Shown here: positions 44,893 through 57,935 of the stretch, in pieces
Numbering within the stretch: position 1 is the stretch's first letter
Layout of the letters: each line of letters starts with the position of its first letter
Source: Impatiens glandulifera
Taxonomy: Eukaryota > Streptophyta > Magnoliopsida > Ericales > Balsaminaceae
DNA: 64,000 nucleotides
Assembly: GCF_907164915.1 (NCBI RefSeq)
Contig: NC_061862.1
Coordinates: forward strand, 37,953,758 to 38,017,757
Direction of reading: 5' to 3'
Notes under the pieces: generated by a model
What the model was told of the DNA's origin: nothing
The model's database searches: none
The model's input: the letters and a program-made list of their open reading frames with translations, nothing else
Made by a program: the position numbers and the translations under genes

Positions 44893-45083
44893 ATTATTAT
44901 ATAGCCTAACCACTGAATTATATATGTTTTTAAATGTTATTTCAACATTGTTCTTTCGTTTGGCTCGTCTGGTCGCTGTTTTTCATTTATTTTGATATTT
45001 CCATTGGTTAATCAACTTTTTTAAATGATGTGGACTTGGGGGATTTTTAATATTAACTGTCTTTGAATTAATTAAGAATTTTA
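44893..45083 (+). repeat. About 190 bp direct repeat, right copy, flanking the 13 kb element
   Basis: Starts at the first base after the 5' LTR and matches 31667-31859 through AATTAAGAATTTTA, after which host sequence continues (ATTCTGTTTATG). Confidence 0.92.
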
Positions 45084-45163
45084 ATTCTGTTTATGTAAGG
45101 TTGGAATGTTAATGTATTTATATTGATTAATTATATAATGTTTGATATTAACTAACTCATTTA

Positions 45164-45485
45164 TGTTAGAATTGCAAGAATATGTTCTAATTTGATAAAA
45201 ATGAATTGTGTTATTATTATAGAAGATTCAAACAAATGTTTTAAAGCTTATTGATAAATTGATAGATAGTGTGAGCCAAAACTCTGTATTCATTTTCTAC
45301 AAAGATAAATAGTGTGAGCCAAAACTCTGTATTCATTTTTCTTCAAAGTAAAATATAATTGCGGCGGAAGTGGTCATAGCTCTTTTGAGTGAATAACTAC
45401 AAATTAGTGTCTTCTTGTGTTCTTCTTTCCTTGCGTTTTTACAGTTTGTTTCAAACAAGTCAAATTGGGGTATCAAATCGTAACA
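45164..45485 (+). repeat. 5' LTR of the Tnt1-like element (start uncertain)
   Basis: The end at TCGTAACA before the primer-binding site is firm. The start is placed at TGTTAGAATTGC by its TG dinucleotide only. A short tandem duplication of GATAGTGTGAGCCAAAACTC-type sequence lies at about 45265-45345. Confidence 0.55.
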
Positions 45486-45528
45486 ACTGGTATCAAAGTT
45501 ACTAGGCTAGATCGAAGTATTTGAAACA

Positions 45529-46140
45529 ATGGTAGGCGAGAACAGAATAGGACATGACATCAGAAGATTCGATGGAACATATTTGAAGAATGTTGCTCAC
45601 AACGTAGTAAAGGAGAAGACCACCATGGGTCTGATTAAAGTTTTTTTTAATATATTTAAGAAATCATTTACTAACAACAATGTACATTTAATAATAAAAT
45701 AAAAGTTCTTCAATTTATGAATAGTATATGGTACTTCTGTCACTACTCATTTGAAAAAATTTAATAGAATTGTGAATCAATTGATATATGTTGAGATTGA
45801 TTTTGGAGATAAAGTTAGTGCCCTAATTTTGTTAGAATCTCTACCAAATAATTGGGAACCTATTAGAGCAGCAATTAGTAACTCTGTTGAAATTTATTAA
45901 AGTTAGAGTTCGTATCTTTTTCTTAAAAGGTTCATAAAATGGATTATAGTGAAACGTTAAAAAGATTTTACCCTGAATGTTGAAAATATGAACAAAGGTA
46001 ATGATAAAAATTTCAACTGATGTAAGAGCAGTTCTGTGTCGAGCAACAAGAGGAGTCAGTCTAAATATGGGCGAACATTTGATTACTAAAATTGTGGTAA
46101 ACATGTCACTTGAAGAGAAACTACAAAGCACCGAAAAAGA
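45529..46140 (+). pseudogene. Gag of the Tnt1-like element
   Basis: MVGENRIGHDIRRFDGTYLK opens at ATG 45529. KKFNRIVNQLIYVEIDFGDK and LILLESLPNNWEPIRAAISN (about 45755-45886) are characteristic of Tnt1-type gag. Several frameshifts and stops. Confidence 0.75.
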
Positions 46141-46199
46141 ACGGTGATAATAAAAATGATGCAGCCAATGCAGTTACATAAACAGTCACTATGTGTTGC

Positions 46200-48687
46200 T
46201 TTTATCAGTTGATAGTCCAATAGACTCATGAGTTTTGGGCTGAGGAGCATATTCACACATCACTACCCACAAAGAATTAATAGAAAACTATGTGTCTATA
46301 AATTGTGGGAAACTTATCTCGTAAATGGTGAGCCACTAGATATTATAAGCATGGGGGATCAAATTTAAGATGGAAAATAGTTTTGTTTGGAATATTGAGA
46401 GACATTCTAGGTTTAATGCACAATCTGATTTATGTTATACAACTTAATGACGACTGTCACAGTTTAGTTGCATGAAATATTGCTCGAGGTCACAAAATTA
46501 GAATGTTATACACGACTTTAACATGTAGAGACACAATTGCTATTATTGTTAATGACTCAAAAATAGTGAGTTATGGCATTGCAGTTTATGTCATATGAGC
46601 GAAAAAATTATAAAAATTCTTTTGAAGAATGGACAGATTTCAGAACTGAAGTCTATTGAACATCAGTTATGTGAAAATTGCATTCTTATAAAACAGAGAC
46701 GTATGAGCTTTTAAAGATTGGGAAGGAGCTCAAGAAATAAATGTTAAGGTTGGTACACACTGATGTTTGGGGACTTGTAGATATTTCTTCTATTGATAGA
46801 TTAATATACTACATGGCGTTTATAGATGATTCGATAAGAAAAAAGTATGAGTTTACTTTATGAAGCACAAGTCTAAAGTATTTGTTATTTTTAAGAAGCG
46901 GAAGGCTTTATTTAAAAATGAAACAAATCAGAAGGTTAAGTGTTTGAGATCCGACAACGGAGATGAATACATCAATTTAGATCTCAAAGAGTTTTTGTGA
47001 TGTGAATGGGATAAGTATGATGAAGATTATTCCCTGAACGTCTCAAAAGAATAGAGTATCTAAACGGATGAATCGAACATTGAACAAGTGTGCTAGAAAA
47101 TGAGATTGCATGATGGGCTGCCTAAAACCTTCTAGATAGAAGCTCTCAATATTGTTGTCTACTTGATAAATAGAGGACCTTTTGTACCTCTTAAATTCAG
47201 AATTCTAAAAGAAGTTTGGAGAAATAAAAAAGGTGAATCTTTCTTATTTAAAAGTGTTTTGTTGTTTATCATATAATAATTGTGATATAAACAAGTTTGA
47301 TCCAAAGTCTAGTAAATGTTTTTCATTGGTTATGGTGATATCGAGTTTGGTTATTATTTTGGAGATAATCAAAATCGGAAGATCATTCGTAGTAGAAATG
47401 TCATCTACAATGACAATGTTCTTTACAAAGATTGTGTTGAGAATACATCATATGGTGATTCTAAATTGGAAAAGACTGATGCAGTCGATTTGAGAAATTA
47501 TTCAACTAAATCTATACAGACTGTCAAAGAAAGCCAATGTGTTGTTGAAGAAGAAATCGTTGAGAACGTGGCTCTAGAGGTAAATCAGCAAACATCGATT
47601 ATACATTTGAGAAGGTCATCAATAAATCGAAACCAAATGAGAAGTGGTCCCCATCTCTAAACTATATATTGTTGACAGATAGAGACAAAATGAATGTTAT
47701 GAGGAATCAATATAATCTGATGAATCGGATAAGTGAGAGTCTGCGATAAAAGAAAGATGAAATAAACTTTTTGACGTCGAATTAAACTTGGGAGCTCAAT
47801 AAGTTGTCAAATGTAAATAAAGCACTTCAAAACAAATAGATCTTCAGGATTAAAGAAGAAAATGATAAAACCATGTAGTACAAGGCAATGTTGGTTGTGA
47901 AAATATTTCAACAGAAGGAAAGTATTGGCTACAATGAGATCATCTCTCTAATGTTCAAATTGATGACAATTAGAACTATTTTGAGTTTGGTTGTGAAAGA
48001 AGACATTCATCTTTAACAAATAGATATCAAAACTGATTTTCTTCACAACGATTTGGATGAATGGATTTACATGTGACAACCACAAGGCTTTGAAATCAAA
48101 GGAAAAGATGAGCTTATGTGTAAACTTTAAAAGAGTCTGTGTGATTTGAAACAGGCTTCAAGGCAATGATACAAGAAATTTGATAGCTTCATGAAAGGTA
48201 TTAACTTTATTATGTGTAAAGTTGGTCCTTATTGCTATATCAAGAGATTTGATAAATTTTATATTATTCTACTCATCTATGTGGATAACATGTTGATGTT
48301 GGAGCAAACTTTTATGAGATTAACAATTTAAAGAAATAGTTATTTGAGAAGTTTGTAATGAATGATTTGAGTGTTGCAAAACAAATCATTGGGATTAGGA
48401 TTTTTGGGATAAAGAAGTTCTTAAACTTTCACAAGAAGAATATGTGAAGAAATTTCTTAGCAGATTCAACTTGTACGATACAAAACTAGTTACTAACCCC
48501 TTAGCAAGTCAATTTAGACTATCCAAAGATAAGTTGACTTCAATAGAGGATGAGAAAAATTAAATGGTCATTGTTCTGTATATCTCTACTATTGGTTGTA
48601 TTATGTATGTGATGATTTGTACACAACCAGACATATCACATGTAGTGTTATTTGTTAGCAGATTTATGAGCAACCCGTGTAGACAAC
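46200..48687 (+). pseudogene. Integrase and reverse transcriptase remnants of the Tnt1-like element
   Basis: The pre-integrase part LWHCSLCHMSEKIIKILLKN (about 46570-46630), integrase YMAFIDDSIRK (about 46812) and the D-N-G pattern in KCLRSDNGDEY (about 46939-46971), then reverse transcriptase with QIDIKTDFLHNDLDEWIYM, QPQGFEIKGKDELMCKL, KSLCDLKQASRQ and the mutated active site YVDNMLM (about 48280). It runs into the gypsy LTR within SNPCRQ, which resumes as HWEVVKWILRYL-type sequence after 51943. Confidence 0.8.
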
Positions 48688-49180
48688 TGTTAGGGTCTAC
48701 AATTTAATGCCTCGGTCCTAGAACAATTCCAGCACCCTTTTCTCGGTCCTATTGTGCACATGGGCCAATTTATGTTTTTTTTTAATAATTCTGTTTTGTT
48801 TTCCTTCTCTTATATTTCTCTCAAACCGAATTCTGTTATTTCTTAAAGTTGTTGTAACAAGTTTGTAACCAACTATTATTGGGTAATTCAGCCGCTATAA
48901 ATGCTGATGCCCATCCCACTTTTGGGGGATGAATGAAAGCTTGTGAAAGTTGTTACTCTAAATTATTCTCTCGGTCTTGAACCTCTATCTTGGACTACTA
49001 GGTGTATTCTAGTAGTATTCTCTTCTCACCTCGGTTTCTTCTCTCTTTAACCTCGAATTCTCTTTTCACATTATATCCGATGCGCTTGATTAAAGAATTT
49101 CATACTCGGTCCCATCAATCAAGAACATGTTTCTTGAATTAAAGAATACAGAAAGCTAAGTTATAGTTTCAAGCTTAACA
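48688..49180 (+). repeat. 5' LTR of the gypsy element
   Basis: Ends TGTTA...TAACA. A primer-binding site, TTGGTATCAGAGCTTGG, follows at about 49183. Confidence 0.93.
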
Positions 49181-49210
49181 TATTGGTATCAGAGCTTGGC
49201 GATTCTCCAA

Positions 49211-50828
49211 ATGGTAGAAACCCATCAGCAGACAGAAATGGAGGCGCTAAAGTTTCTAATCGAGGGATTGTCCCAACAATCAGCAGCTACACAGGCCATT
49301 TTGCACCAACATATGACTGAATCGACTGCTATGAATGCTGCCCTTAAACAGCATATGGTCGAACTAAGCAATAACATGGACGGAAGATTCAATATCGCTG
49401 AAGAAAGACTTGCAGCGATTGAAAGTGGTGCGTCGGGTAAGGGCCAAGATCCTCGCACTGGCCCCTATGATGATGATGAGCCTTCTTGCCACGGTCTTCC
49501 ATATCAACCCTAACACTCTGGCTAGAACCGCGACCAACACTATGTTCCTCCCACTCGGCTAACCAAGGTCGACTTTCCTCGGTTTGATGGACCTGATGTT
49601 GAGGGTTGACTGATATCCGCCGAGCAATTCTTCAGGGTGGACAAGACGAAGGATGCCACTAAATTGGAAATCGCCCCCATTCACTTTTCTGGCGAAGCAA
49701 GAATGTGGTACGGGTCATATCTTCAGAACCGCAACCATAGGGAAGCATTGTCATGGGATGTGTTCAAGAGAGACCTCTTGGCGCAATTTGGGCCCTCTAT
49801 ACACGACACTCCAATGAGACAGCTGATGAATTTGAAACAGGTTGGGTCGGTTCAAGAATATAATCTGCGATACATGTCGATCTCTCAAAAACTCTACAGC
49901 ATGCCAAGGGAATACGTCATAGATTGCTACTTGTCCGGTCTAAGGGAGGAGATTGCAAACTGCATCAGGTTGCGATTTCATGACTCTCTCTCTAAACGAA
50001 GCCATGGCCATGACTAAGGTCCAAGAAGCAACATACCGGTCCTTAATGTACAGCGGGCACTTGTACAACGTCAAAGCACTGTTGCTGCCCAAGCCATCCA
50101 ATATTAACACAGCCTGGCCGAGCACCAATACCGACTTCAAGAATTCATCATATGGGTCCTCTTCAAGTGCAAACCAGGGCCATGTTAAGCAATTAAACCC
50201 GGTCTCAATGGATAAAAAAAGAAAGAAGGGCCTATGCTACACTTGCAATGAAAAATGGCAACCAAACCAAAGGTGCAAATCCAAATTATTCATGGTCTCG
50301 TCCAATCATCAAGAAAACCAAGAACCCATTCAAGAATTTGTTTTGGACGATCTACCTTTGTTGCTCGGAGTAGGGGAAGAACCAGCCATATCCTTACATG
50401 CATTGACCAGTTCTAAAGCTTTTCAAACGCTCCAGATTCTTGGCAAAGTTGGGAACCTACCGGTAGTGATCCTTGTCGATACAGGCAGCACCCACAATTT
50501 TATCAATAACAAGATTTTTGAGAAAATATGCCACAAAAGCATAGCAACCCGGGTGCAATCGGTTAGAGTGGTTGAGGGATCCAATGTTTTATGCTCTAGC
50601 GTTTGCAAAGACTTGAAATGGTCGATGGAAGGAAATGATTATCAAATAGAAATGAAGGTAATTTCCATGGACAAATATGATATTGTGTTGGGCATTGAAT
50701 GGCTGATTACTTTAGGTCCCTCATCTTGGAACTTCGAAAAGCTGACCCTTTCTTATGAGAAGCAAAGAATAACCACGGTCCTAAAGGGTATTCCTCGATC
50801 GCAGGTCACCCTGATGCATGGAAACTAG
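49211..50828 (+). pseudogene. gypsy gag and aspartic protease
   Basis: The ATG at 49211 starts MVETHQQTEMEALKF; the upstream in-frame TTG is not a start. The retrotransposon-gag domain is clear (APIHFSGEARMWYGSYL, WDVFKRDLLAQFGPSIHDTP, VQEYNLRYMSISQKLYSMP). In the first frame stops stand at YQP*HSG*NRD and EG*LIS, fitting Gln to stop and Trp to stop changes. A frameshift near 49985 moves to the frame 49953-50828, which holds a zinc knuckle (LCYTCNEKWQPNQRCK, with the usual Gly-His replaced by Asn-Gln) and the protease active site VILVDTGSTHNFI (about 50467-50505) with intact D-T-G. Confidence 0.9.
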
Positions 50829-50915
50829 CTGGAAAAGACTTGGGAAGAATGTAGTGTTGTTGTCAAAGTGCAAATAAAAAGTCAGTATGAAGGCTAAACT
50901 GTTTCCTTCGCAACA

Positions 50916-51400
50916 ATGACCTTGGAAGATATTCCTGAAGATCTCCAGCAACTATTTGAAGTGTTCAATGCTCTATTCCAGCAACCCGAAGTCCGACCAC
51001 AAGTTAGGAGAATAATTAGAAGTTATGGCTCTTTTGTTGCCCCTGTAATGCTGGTTCAAGAGAAAGACTTGGCCTGGATTTTTGAGTATAATCGAAGCTG
51101 GAAGAAGTTTTTTATATATTTGCTCCAAGTATTGGCGACATTGCAGCAACAAAGGTCAGCTCTAAACAACGAAAAACTCGACATTTGGTGCACAGAAATT
51201 TCTCACATGGGCGGAATGTCGAGTGACCCAGCAGTGCAAAAGACTACAAGGACCCGACCAGTTCCACTATTGAAACGTTGCTGCCGGAAGTTTTTTAAGA
51301 AGTCCGGTCCTATGTTGCGACCCTTGCTGAACTTGCTGAAGTCCGACCGAAGCAATAGTCTTATTTGAAATTTTGAGGATGCGCATTAGAGGCTCACCAG
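50916..51400 (+). pseudogene. gypsy pol fragments around a large deletion
   Basis: IPEDLQQLFEVFNALFQQPE (about 50929-50988) is the region before the reverse transcriptase. SYGSFVAPVMLVQ is the start of its fingers. The frame then jumps to EISHMGGMSSDPAVQK and FFKKSGPMLRPLLNLLKSD, which correspond to the RT-RNase H connection. The catalytic core, RNase H and integrase are absent. A polypurine tract, TGAAGGAGGAGATAA (51434-51448), precedes the 3' LTR. Confidence 0.75.
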
Positions 51401-51448
51401 GCCACGGTCTTTTTCGATCAGGGCGACGAACTTTGAAGGAGGAGATAA

Positions 51449-51938
51449 TGTTAGGGTCTACAATTTAAGGCATCGGTCCTAGAACAATTCCAACAGTACC
51501 TTTTTTTCGGTCCTATTATGCACATAGGCCAGTTTTTGTTTAATAAATCTGTTTTGTTTCCCTTCTCTTATATTTCCCTCAAACTGAACTTTGTTATTTC
51601 TTAAAGTTGTTGTAACAAGTTTATAACCAACTACTATTGGGTAATTCAGTCGCTATAAATGCTGATGCCCATCCCACTTTTTGGGGATGAATGAAAGCTT
51701 GTGAAAGTTGTTACTCTAAATTATTCTTTCGGTCTTGAACCTCTATCTTGGACTACTAGGTGTATTCTAGTAGTATTCTCTTCTCACCTCTGTTTCTTCT
51801 CTCTTTAACTTTGAATTCTCTTTTCACATTATATCTGATGCGCTTGATTAAAGAATTCCATACTCGGTCCCATCAATCAAGAACATGTTTCTTAAATTAA
51901 AGAACTTAGAAAGCTAAGTTATAGTTTCAAGCTTAACA
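51449..51938 (+). repeat. 3' LTR of the gypsy element
   Basis: Colinear with 48688-49180 and followed by the target duplication ACAAC. Confidence 0.93.
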
Positions 51939-51943
51939 ACAAC

Positions 51944-53130
51944 ATTGAGAAGTAGTAAAGTGGATACTACGATACTTAAGAGAAAGTGTGTGTTTCACAA
52001 CGTGTTTTCGAAAGTCTAATATAGGTTTAGAATGATATGTTGATGTTGACAATGGTGGTGATATTTATAAATAGGAAGAGCACAACAATGTATGTATATA
52101 CTCTAATAGGTACTCCAATTAGTTGTGTTTCAAAATTGCATAAGATTATTACTCTTTCTAGTTATGAGGCAGAGTATGTTGATGTGACAGAGGCTGCTAG
52201 GAGATGATGTGTTGTAATGTTTTTTGAGAGTATTGGGTCAAGACTATGAGGGAAGTTTTTGCGATGCGACAATAAGAGTGTCATTTATTTGGCAAAAATA
52301 TTCAGTTTATCATGACAGGACAAAAGATATACAAGTTTGTTATCATTTTATCTGATCATCTTTAGAAGATGGAGTGTTAGCTCTTGAGAAAATTTCTAAG
52401 AATGAGAATCCAGCTGATATGCTGACGAAATCTGTGACAAATGAGAAACTGAAGTTGTGCACAACAATGTATGTATATACTCTAATAGGTACTGCAATTA
52501 GTTGTGTTTCAAAATTGCATAAGATTATTACTCTTTCTAATTATGAGGCAGAGTATGTTGATGTGACAATGGTTGTAAGGAGATGATGTGTTGTAATGTT
52601 TTTTGAGAGAATTGAGTCAAGACTATGAGGGAAATTCTGCGATGCGACAGTAAGAGTGCCATTTATTTGGAAAAAATATTCAGTTTATCATGACAGGACA
52701 AAAATTATACAAGTTTGTTATCATTTTATCCGATCATCTTTAGAAGATGGAGTGTTAGCTCTTGAGAAAAATTTTAAGAATGAGAATTCAGCTGATATGC
52801 TAACGAAAGTTGTGACAAATGAGAAACTGAAGTTGTGCACAACTTCAATTGTCCTTCTTCATTAAGACAATAGAAGATGGAGTGTTAGTTCTTGAGAAAA
52901 TTTCTAAGAATGAGAATCCAGCTAATATGCTGACGAAAGCTGTGACAAATGAGAAACTGAAGTTGTGCACAACTTCAATTGTCCTTCTTCATTAAAACAC
53001 TAGAAGATGGAGTGTTAGCTCTTGAGAAAATATCTAATTATGAGAATCCAGTTGATATGTTGACGAAAGTTGTGACAAATAAGAAACTAAAGTTGTGCAC
53101 AACTTCAATTGTCCTTCTTCGTTAAGACAC
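51944..53130 (+). pseudogene. RNase H end of the Tnt1-like element with internal tandem duplications
   Basis: The first copy reads KIITLSSYEAEYVDVTEAAR (52141-52200), DRTKDIQVCYHFI (about 52316-52353) and ENPADMLTKSVTNEKLKLCT (about 52405-52464). A second full copy starts 379 bases later (CACAACAATG at 52081 and 52460). Two partial copies of the last about 130 bases (TAGAAGATGGAGTGTTAG) follow at about 52867 and 52999. The normal element has one such end. Confidence 0.85.
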
Positions 53131-53139
53131 TAGATGGAG

Positions 53140-53483
53140 AGCCGCTACCGATTGAGAGAAAATGAAGTTAGTTTCCAAGTTTAAGATTATTGAGTTATGA
53201 AATCTACACTTATAATAATAGATTTTAAGAAGTTAATTAGAGTTTATTAGGTTTGGGTTTGGGTTTAGGCTTGAGTCTGACCAAGAGTTATTTAAGTTTA
53301 CCCTATAAATATGTTATTATTAAGGGTTACATGAAGAGAAAATAATTCTAGAGAGATAAACAGTGTGAGGCAAAACTTTGTATTCATTCTTCTTCATAGT
53401 GAATATGAAATCTGATGGCGGCTGAATTATGTTTTTATCGATCGTTTCAAACAAGCCAGATTTTGGGATTCAAATCCTAAACA
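53140..53483 (+). repeat. 3' LTR remnant of the Tnt1-like element (start uncertain)
   Basis: The right end ATTCAAATCCTAAACA corresponds to ATCAAATCGTAACA at 45485, and about 130 bases before it align with the left LTR. The left boundary is not resolved. Confidence 0.55.
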
Positions 53484-56400
53484 AATATTAAAATACTATT
53501 ATTTCTTTTTAAAAATATCTTACAATTATATATTAATTACCTTTAAATCTTTTTAAAAAAACATACATTTTAAAAATAAATACACTATCAATATTTTTTA
53601 AATAATCTAGCTTTATATACTATATTCTTACTTTTCTATTCAGGATGATTAGAATTCTAAATCCCTGTAAATGTTCTTCTCAGTTAATTGGTACATGCTA
53701 AAGTCCTTACACCTAATATATATGTTTAATAACAAAATGCTTTTATAATTGTGCTTATATATGTAAGTGTCTTTTAATTTTTTTACTAGGAATTGACATC
53801 TCATCTAATAATAGTTAGAGAAATTGTTATTAATTCAATAAATGTTCTATGTGTCTGGTACGAGGAAATTGACATCTCATATATAATAGTTAATTCAATA
53901 AATTTTGCATATGTATGAAGAATTGACATATCATCTATTGCTTCATTGTAAATCTGCTAAAGAACTTTAAGATATGCCCACTAGATTATGCATATATAGG
54001 AATTTAGCATGTAAATAAATAAATCACTCCAATTAACCAAGAAGAACATTTAGAGAAAGTCTTAAAATTCCAAACATAGAAAATGAAGAATATATGATAA
54101 GAGTTTTTTTTTAAAATTTAACTATAATTAAACATCATTTTATTCAATTTATCGTCAATCAAATCACTCAATTAGTTAACAAAATCACTAAAATATCCTT
54201 TATTTTTAAATAAATAAATAATTTTATCATTATATATTGATATATTTTAAATATCTTTACTCAAACATTTTACCTTTTCAAAAGCACCCTCAATTAATAT
54301 TATTTAATGATGAATGTAACAATTTTGAGCAAAGACAAAAAAAAATGAACATATATATACATCCACAATTTAATTACACATGCAAGATGGTATGAATATT
54401 AAAGGACAAAATGAATCATTCAACCTATGTATAATAGACCCAACTTTTAACTCATGAACCTATGTATAGGCGGGCTCTTATGGAAAAAGGTCAATTAATT
54501 TAAAGAGGTGTGAGAAGAAACATAAAGTAAAAGCATAAAAATGAAATGAAACCAAAAAAAGACACCAAAAGATATCTAAAGTGGATGAAATGGAAAACCG
54601 AGGCCAAAATAATGACACCAACCAATGATGGAAATCAAATGAAAGATGCTAAAAAAGTAGATGATTAGTTACCTTAATTCATTCTAAAATTAAATAATTA
54701 TAGAAAACAATTGTTTCTTCTTAATTAGTAATGAAAATTATGCTCTACCATGTGCAAATTCTAACTAATCCAAGCTTCTTAGAAACTTTTGATAGTTCAA
54801 TGCATGACTTCCATATCAAGGACCAAAAAAGCAACTTCTAACATTGAAGATACATTTTATTTTGTATTTTACTTGATTAAGGATAACACTGTAAATGATA
54901 AACTATTAAAAGAATAACATTTGACATCGGATCAAAACATCGGCTAACATTGAAGGAATCCAAATTGTTCAACCTCAACATGTCATCAAAGGTTGGTGTA
55001 ACGAAATGAGATTGATAAACGCAAAAAATCCTCATTAGCCATGCATTCCACTTCGACAATTGTCTTTGAATTCGAACAAAAAATACGAAACCCCTCTACC
55101 TCCCACAGTCAACAATATTACATACCAATACGTTTTTTATAAATTGCCCCATCCTATAATTCATGTAAAAAATGTTAGCATGCACTCTCATATCAGATAA
55201 ATAAGGAAATTAAATTACAGCCTATGTGTAAATTTTCAATCCACAAAAATTAAGAAGAACCTAATTATTTGTCAAAATATACAAGCCTCCTAATTAATTA
55301 ACTGGAAACATTTTTTTAAGGATAAAAGTTTCATTAATTGCCTTTGTTTAGATATACCAAGATCACGATTTGAATTTTAATAAAAAAAAATTATTAAAAT
55401 ATTTTACTTTTCAGATATCTTTTGAATAATTACTTATATAATTAAGATGATGTTTTAAAATATATTAAAATTTTAATAACTATTTTTAAAACATTCATGT
55501 GGTTACTTTTTTTTCTAAAGTTATTATATTCTGTGATCCCATATATCGAGGAAAGAATAAAAGAATTATTAATTGCATCCACCCAATTAATTCATACCAA
55601 AAAAACACAATTCATGACATTGACATGACCTAATTGACGTGTAAGTAATTGTTCAGCCAAATACATTTCATCAATTAATTTTATATTTTTTCTATATTTT
55701 CTCATGCCTCTCATCAATCACAACAATTCAAGACACAATTGCTCAATTCAAATATTAAAACCTTTTTAATTATATATTTTTTAAAATTTCTACCAAAAAA
55801 GTATATTCAAATCATTTGTATCTGAACAAGCCAACTATAAAATTGCAATAGACATTGAACAAGAGAAGAATTAGCCCTTCACACCTTCATCCAATTGTGT
55901 TTTATATTTTTTTTATTTATTTATTGAATTTTAGAGAGAAATGCTTTTATGATTACGGTGGTGAATAGCTAGCCCTTGGCGGGTCCTAAAAAATTCAGAA
56001 GACCTTCCTTCTATGATACGGTGAATAGCCCTTGGTCCTCTCTCAAGACCTTCTCCTATCCCTTTTTAGGCTTTATTTGGATTTTTTTTAACTTATAAGA
56101 AGAAAAAAATAATTATAGTTAACGATTTTAAGAAAATGATAATTATTTTTGATAAAGAGATTTAAAAGGTATTGATATTTATAAATAAAAAATAATAATT
56201 TAAAATAAAAAGTATTTTAATATTTTAATTAATAAAATGAGTAATGTAATTATTAAGAAATAATTAATTAAAAAATTAATTTTATTCAAGTAATTTTAAA
56301 AACTCAAACCTTATTTCTACTTCTAGCTGCTCAACATTAATGCTGAAATAAATTTCATACGTTTTGAATTATGAAAAGATTGATTGCATTTTGGATTTAA

Positions 56401-57935
56401 AAAATTAAAGGGTATAAATATATAATAAAAAAAAATAAACGTCTTATTTTAAAGTGAAAATCATTTGATAATTTGTTTTTGAATTTATGATATATTACAT
56501 AGATGTTTTTATAATATTGTAACTTATTTTATCAAAATATCATTAATTCAAAACATCGTTTCAATGGGATGTCGACTAAACAATTACTTAAATTATCGTA
56601 TAGGGTTTGTTCGGATAGGGTTATTTACATAATTCAATATAATCAAATATTATTTTACATTCACTCATCGATCGTATCACTCAATTAAAAATTAAAATAC
56701 TAAATTACTCTTTATTTTAAATTATGATTTTATTTAATCATTATATATTATCTTTTATTAAAAAATAAAAAATAAAAAAATCACTCCTCAAAATTATCCC
56801 ACGTTATTATTTTCTAAATGAATAATATCAGTAAACACCTATTATTAGATCATATTTAAACTGAATGATTAGCAGGGACTTTCAGTTATTTGACGGTCTA
56901 ATATATGATCTATTGAGACTATAGTTTACCTTGTATTGCTTTCTTATTTTATTTTAATAACATGTAATTGGAAGTTATTTCTATGTATTTTTCTTTACCC
57001 CCAATTTTTAATCTTAACTAATATTTACAAAAGTGAGTACTAGTACTCATTTTGGCATTGCAATCTTTCATCTTATTTCTCAATATTTATTTTTTCTAAT
57101 TTTGGTACAAGTCTTCCATTTTTTAACTGTAATTTCAACTTAATCTAATATATATATATATATATATATTTTTAGAAAGATTTTTATCAAAAATTTTACT
57201 TAAAAAATACAAAATTTGCCGCTTATATCATAATTTTAAAATATGATCACAACTTTATTTTTATAAACAAATTTTACTACAGAGACTTCTAAGTAGCTAA
57301 TATTTTTGCCTGAAATTTTGTAACTTATTAATTTTTTATAAAATTAGTAACTCCATTTCTTCACTTGTTTTACAACCTATGTTTTCAAGTAAATTTACTT
57401 AATGTTATTTAGTAACTCTGAAATATTGCAACTATTAATACATTTTGAAATACTTTTTTGCTATTACTTTGTTTACAATAGTGTCAATTATTTTTGCAAC
57501 ATTATTTAATAATTATTGGTTAACTTTTACAACCAATTTTAAAATTTACTTTCACAATATATTTCTTCAATTTTTATGAAAAAATTATATTTTATTACAA
57601 ATAATTTTTCAATATTTTATTACAACATTGTTTACCATGGAATTTTTAACAATTATTGATGTAACAAAATTACAATTTATTATACTAATACATGTTACAA
57701 TCCCTTACATAGTTGTTAAAAAAAAGAAAAAATTGTTCAATATTCATAATCAAGAATTATTAGATCCAAACAATACAAACAATTTTTATTTTGTAGAAAA
57801 TAATAATATATCTTATAGTTTTTTTTAATGAAACCATATATATATATATATATAATAAGTGGAAATAAAACATAATTTTTATATAAAATAAAATTATTAG
57901 TAGTTATTATTTTTCAATAAAGATTATTGAAAGAA
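53484..57935. other. AT-rich intergenic DNA, no gene seen
   Basis: No frame with a recognisable domain. At about 53790-53935 an AATTGACATCTCAT...AATTCAATAAAT block is repeated two to three times. TA runs lie at about 57149-57170 and 57838-57856. The short minus-strand frame at 54877-55059 is not supported by anything else. Confidence 0.6.

Larger units (their letters stand above)
48688..51938 (+). mobile_element. Internally deleted Ty3/gypsy element with 5-bp target duplication
   Basis: Two LTRs of 493 and 490 bases (TGTTAGGGTCTAC...AAGCTTAACA) frame gag, protease and fragments of pol. The duplication ACAAC flanks it (48683-48687 and 51939-51943). The LTRs differ at perhaps 15-20 positions, so this is one of the younger insertions. 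Reverse transcriptase and integrase are mostly deleted. Confidence 0.93.
45164..53483 (+). mobile_element. Decayed Tnt1-like copia element, interrupted by a gypsy element
   Basis: A primer-binding site (CTGGTATCAAAG, about 45487) follows LTR-like sequence ending ATCGTAACA. Gag, integrase and reverse transcriptase remnants follow to 48687, and the RNase H region resumes at 51944. The right end (53350-53483) matches the left LTR in GATAAACAGTGTGAG and CAAAACTTTGTATTCATTCT. The order and the motifs fit the Tork/Tnt1 lineage. Stops and frameshifts are everywhere. Confidence 0.85.

Noticed and set aside
54877..55059. 60-codon minus-strand frame in intergenic DNA
   Set aside because: No domain recognised and no supporting signal; left as intergenic.
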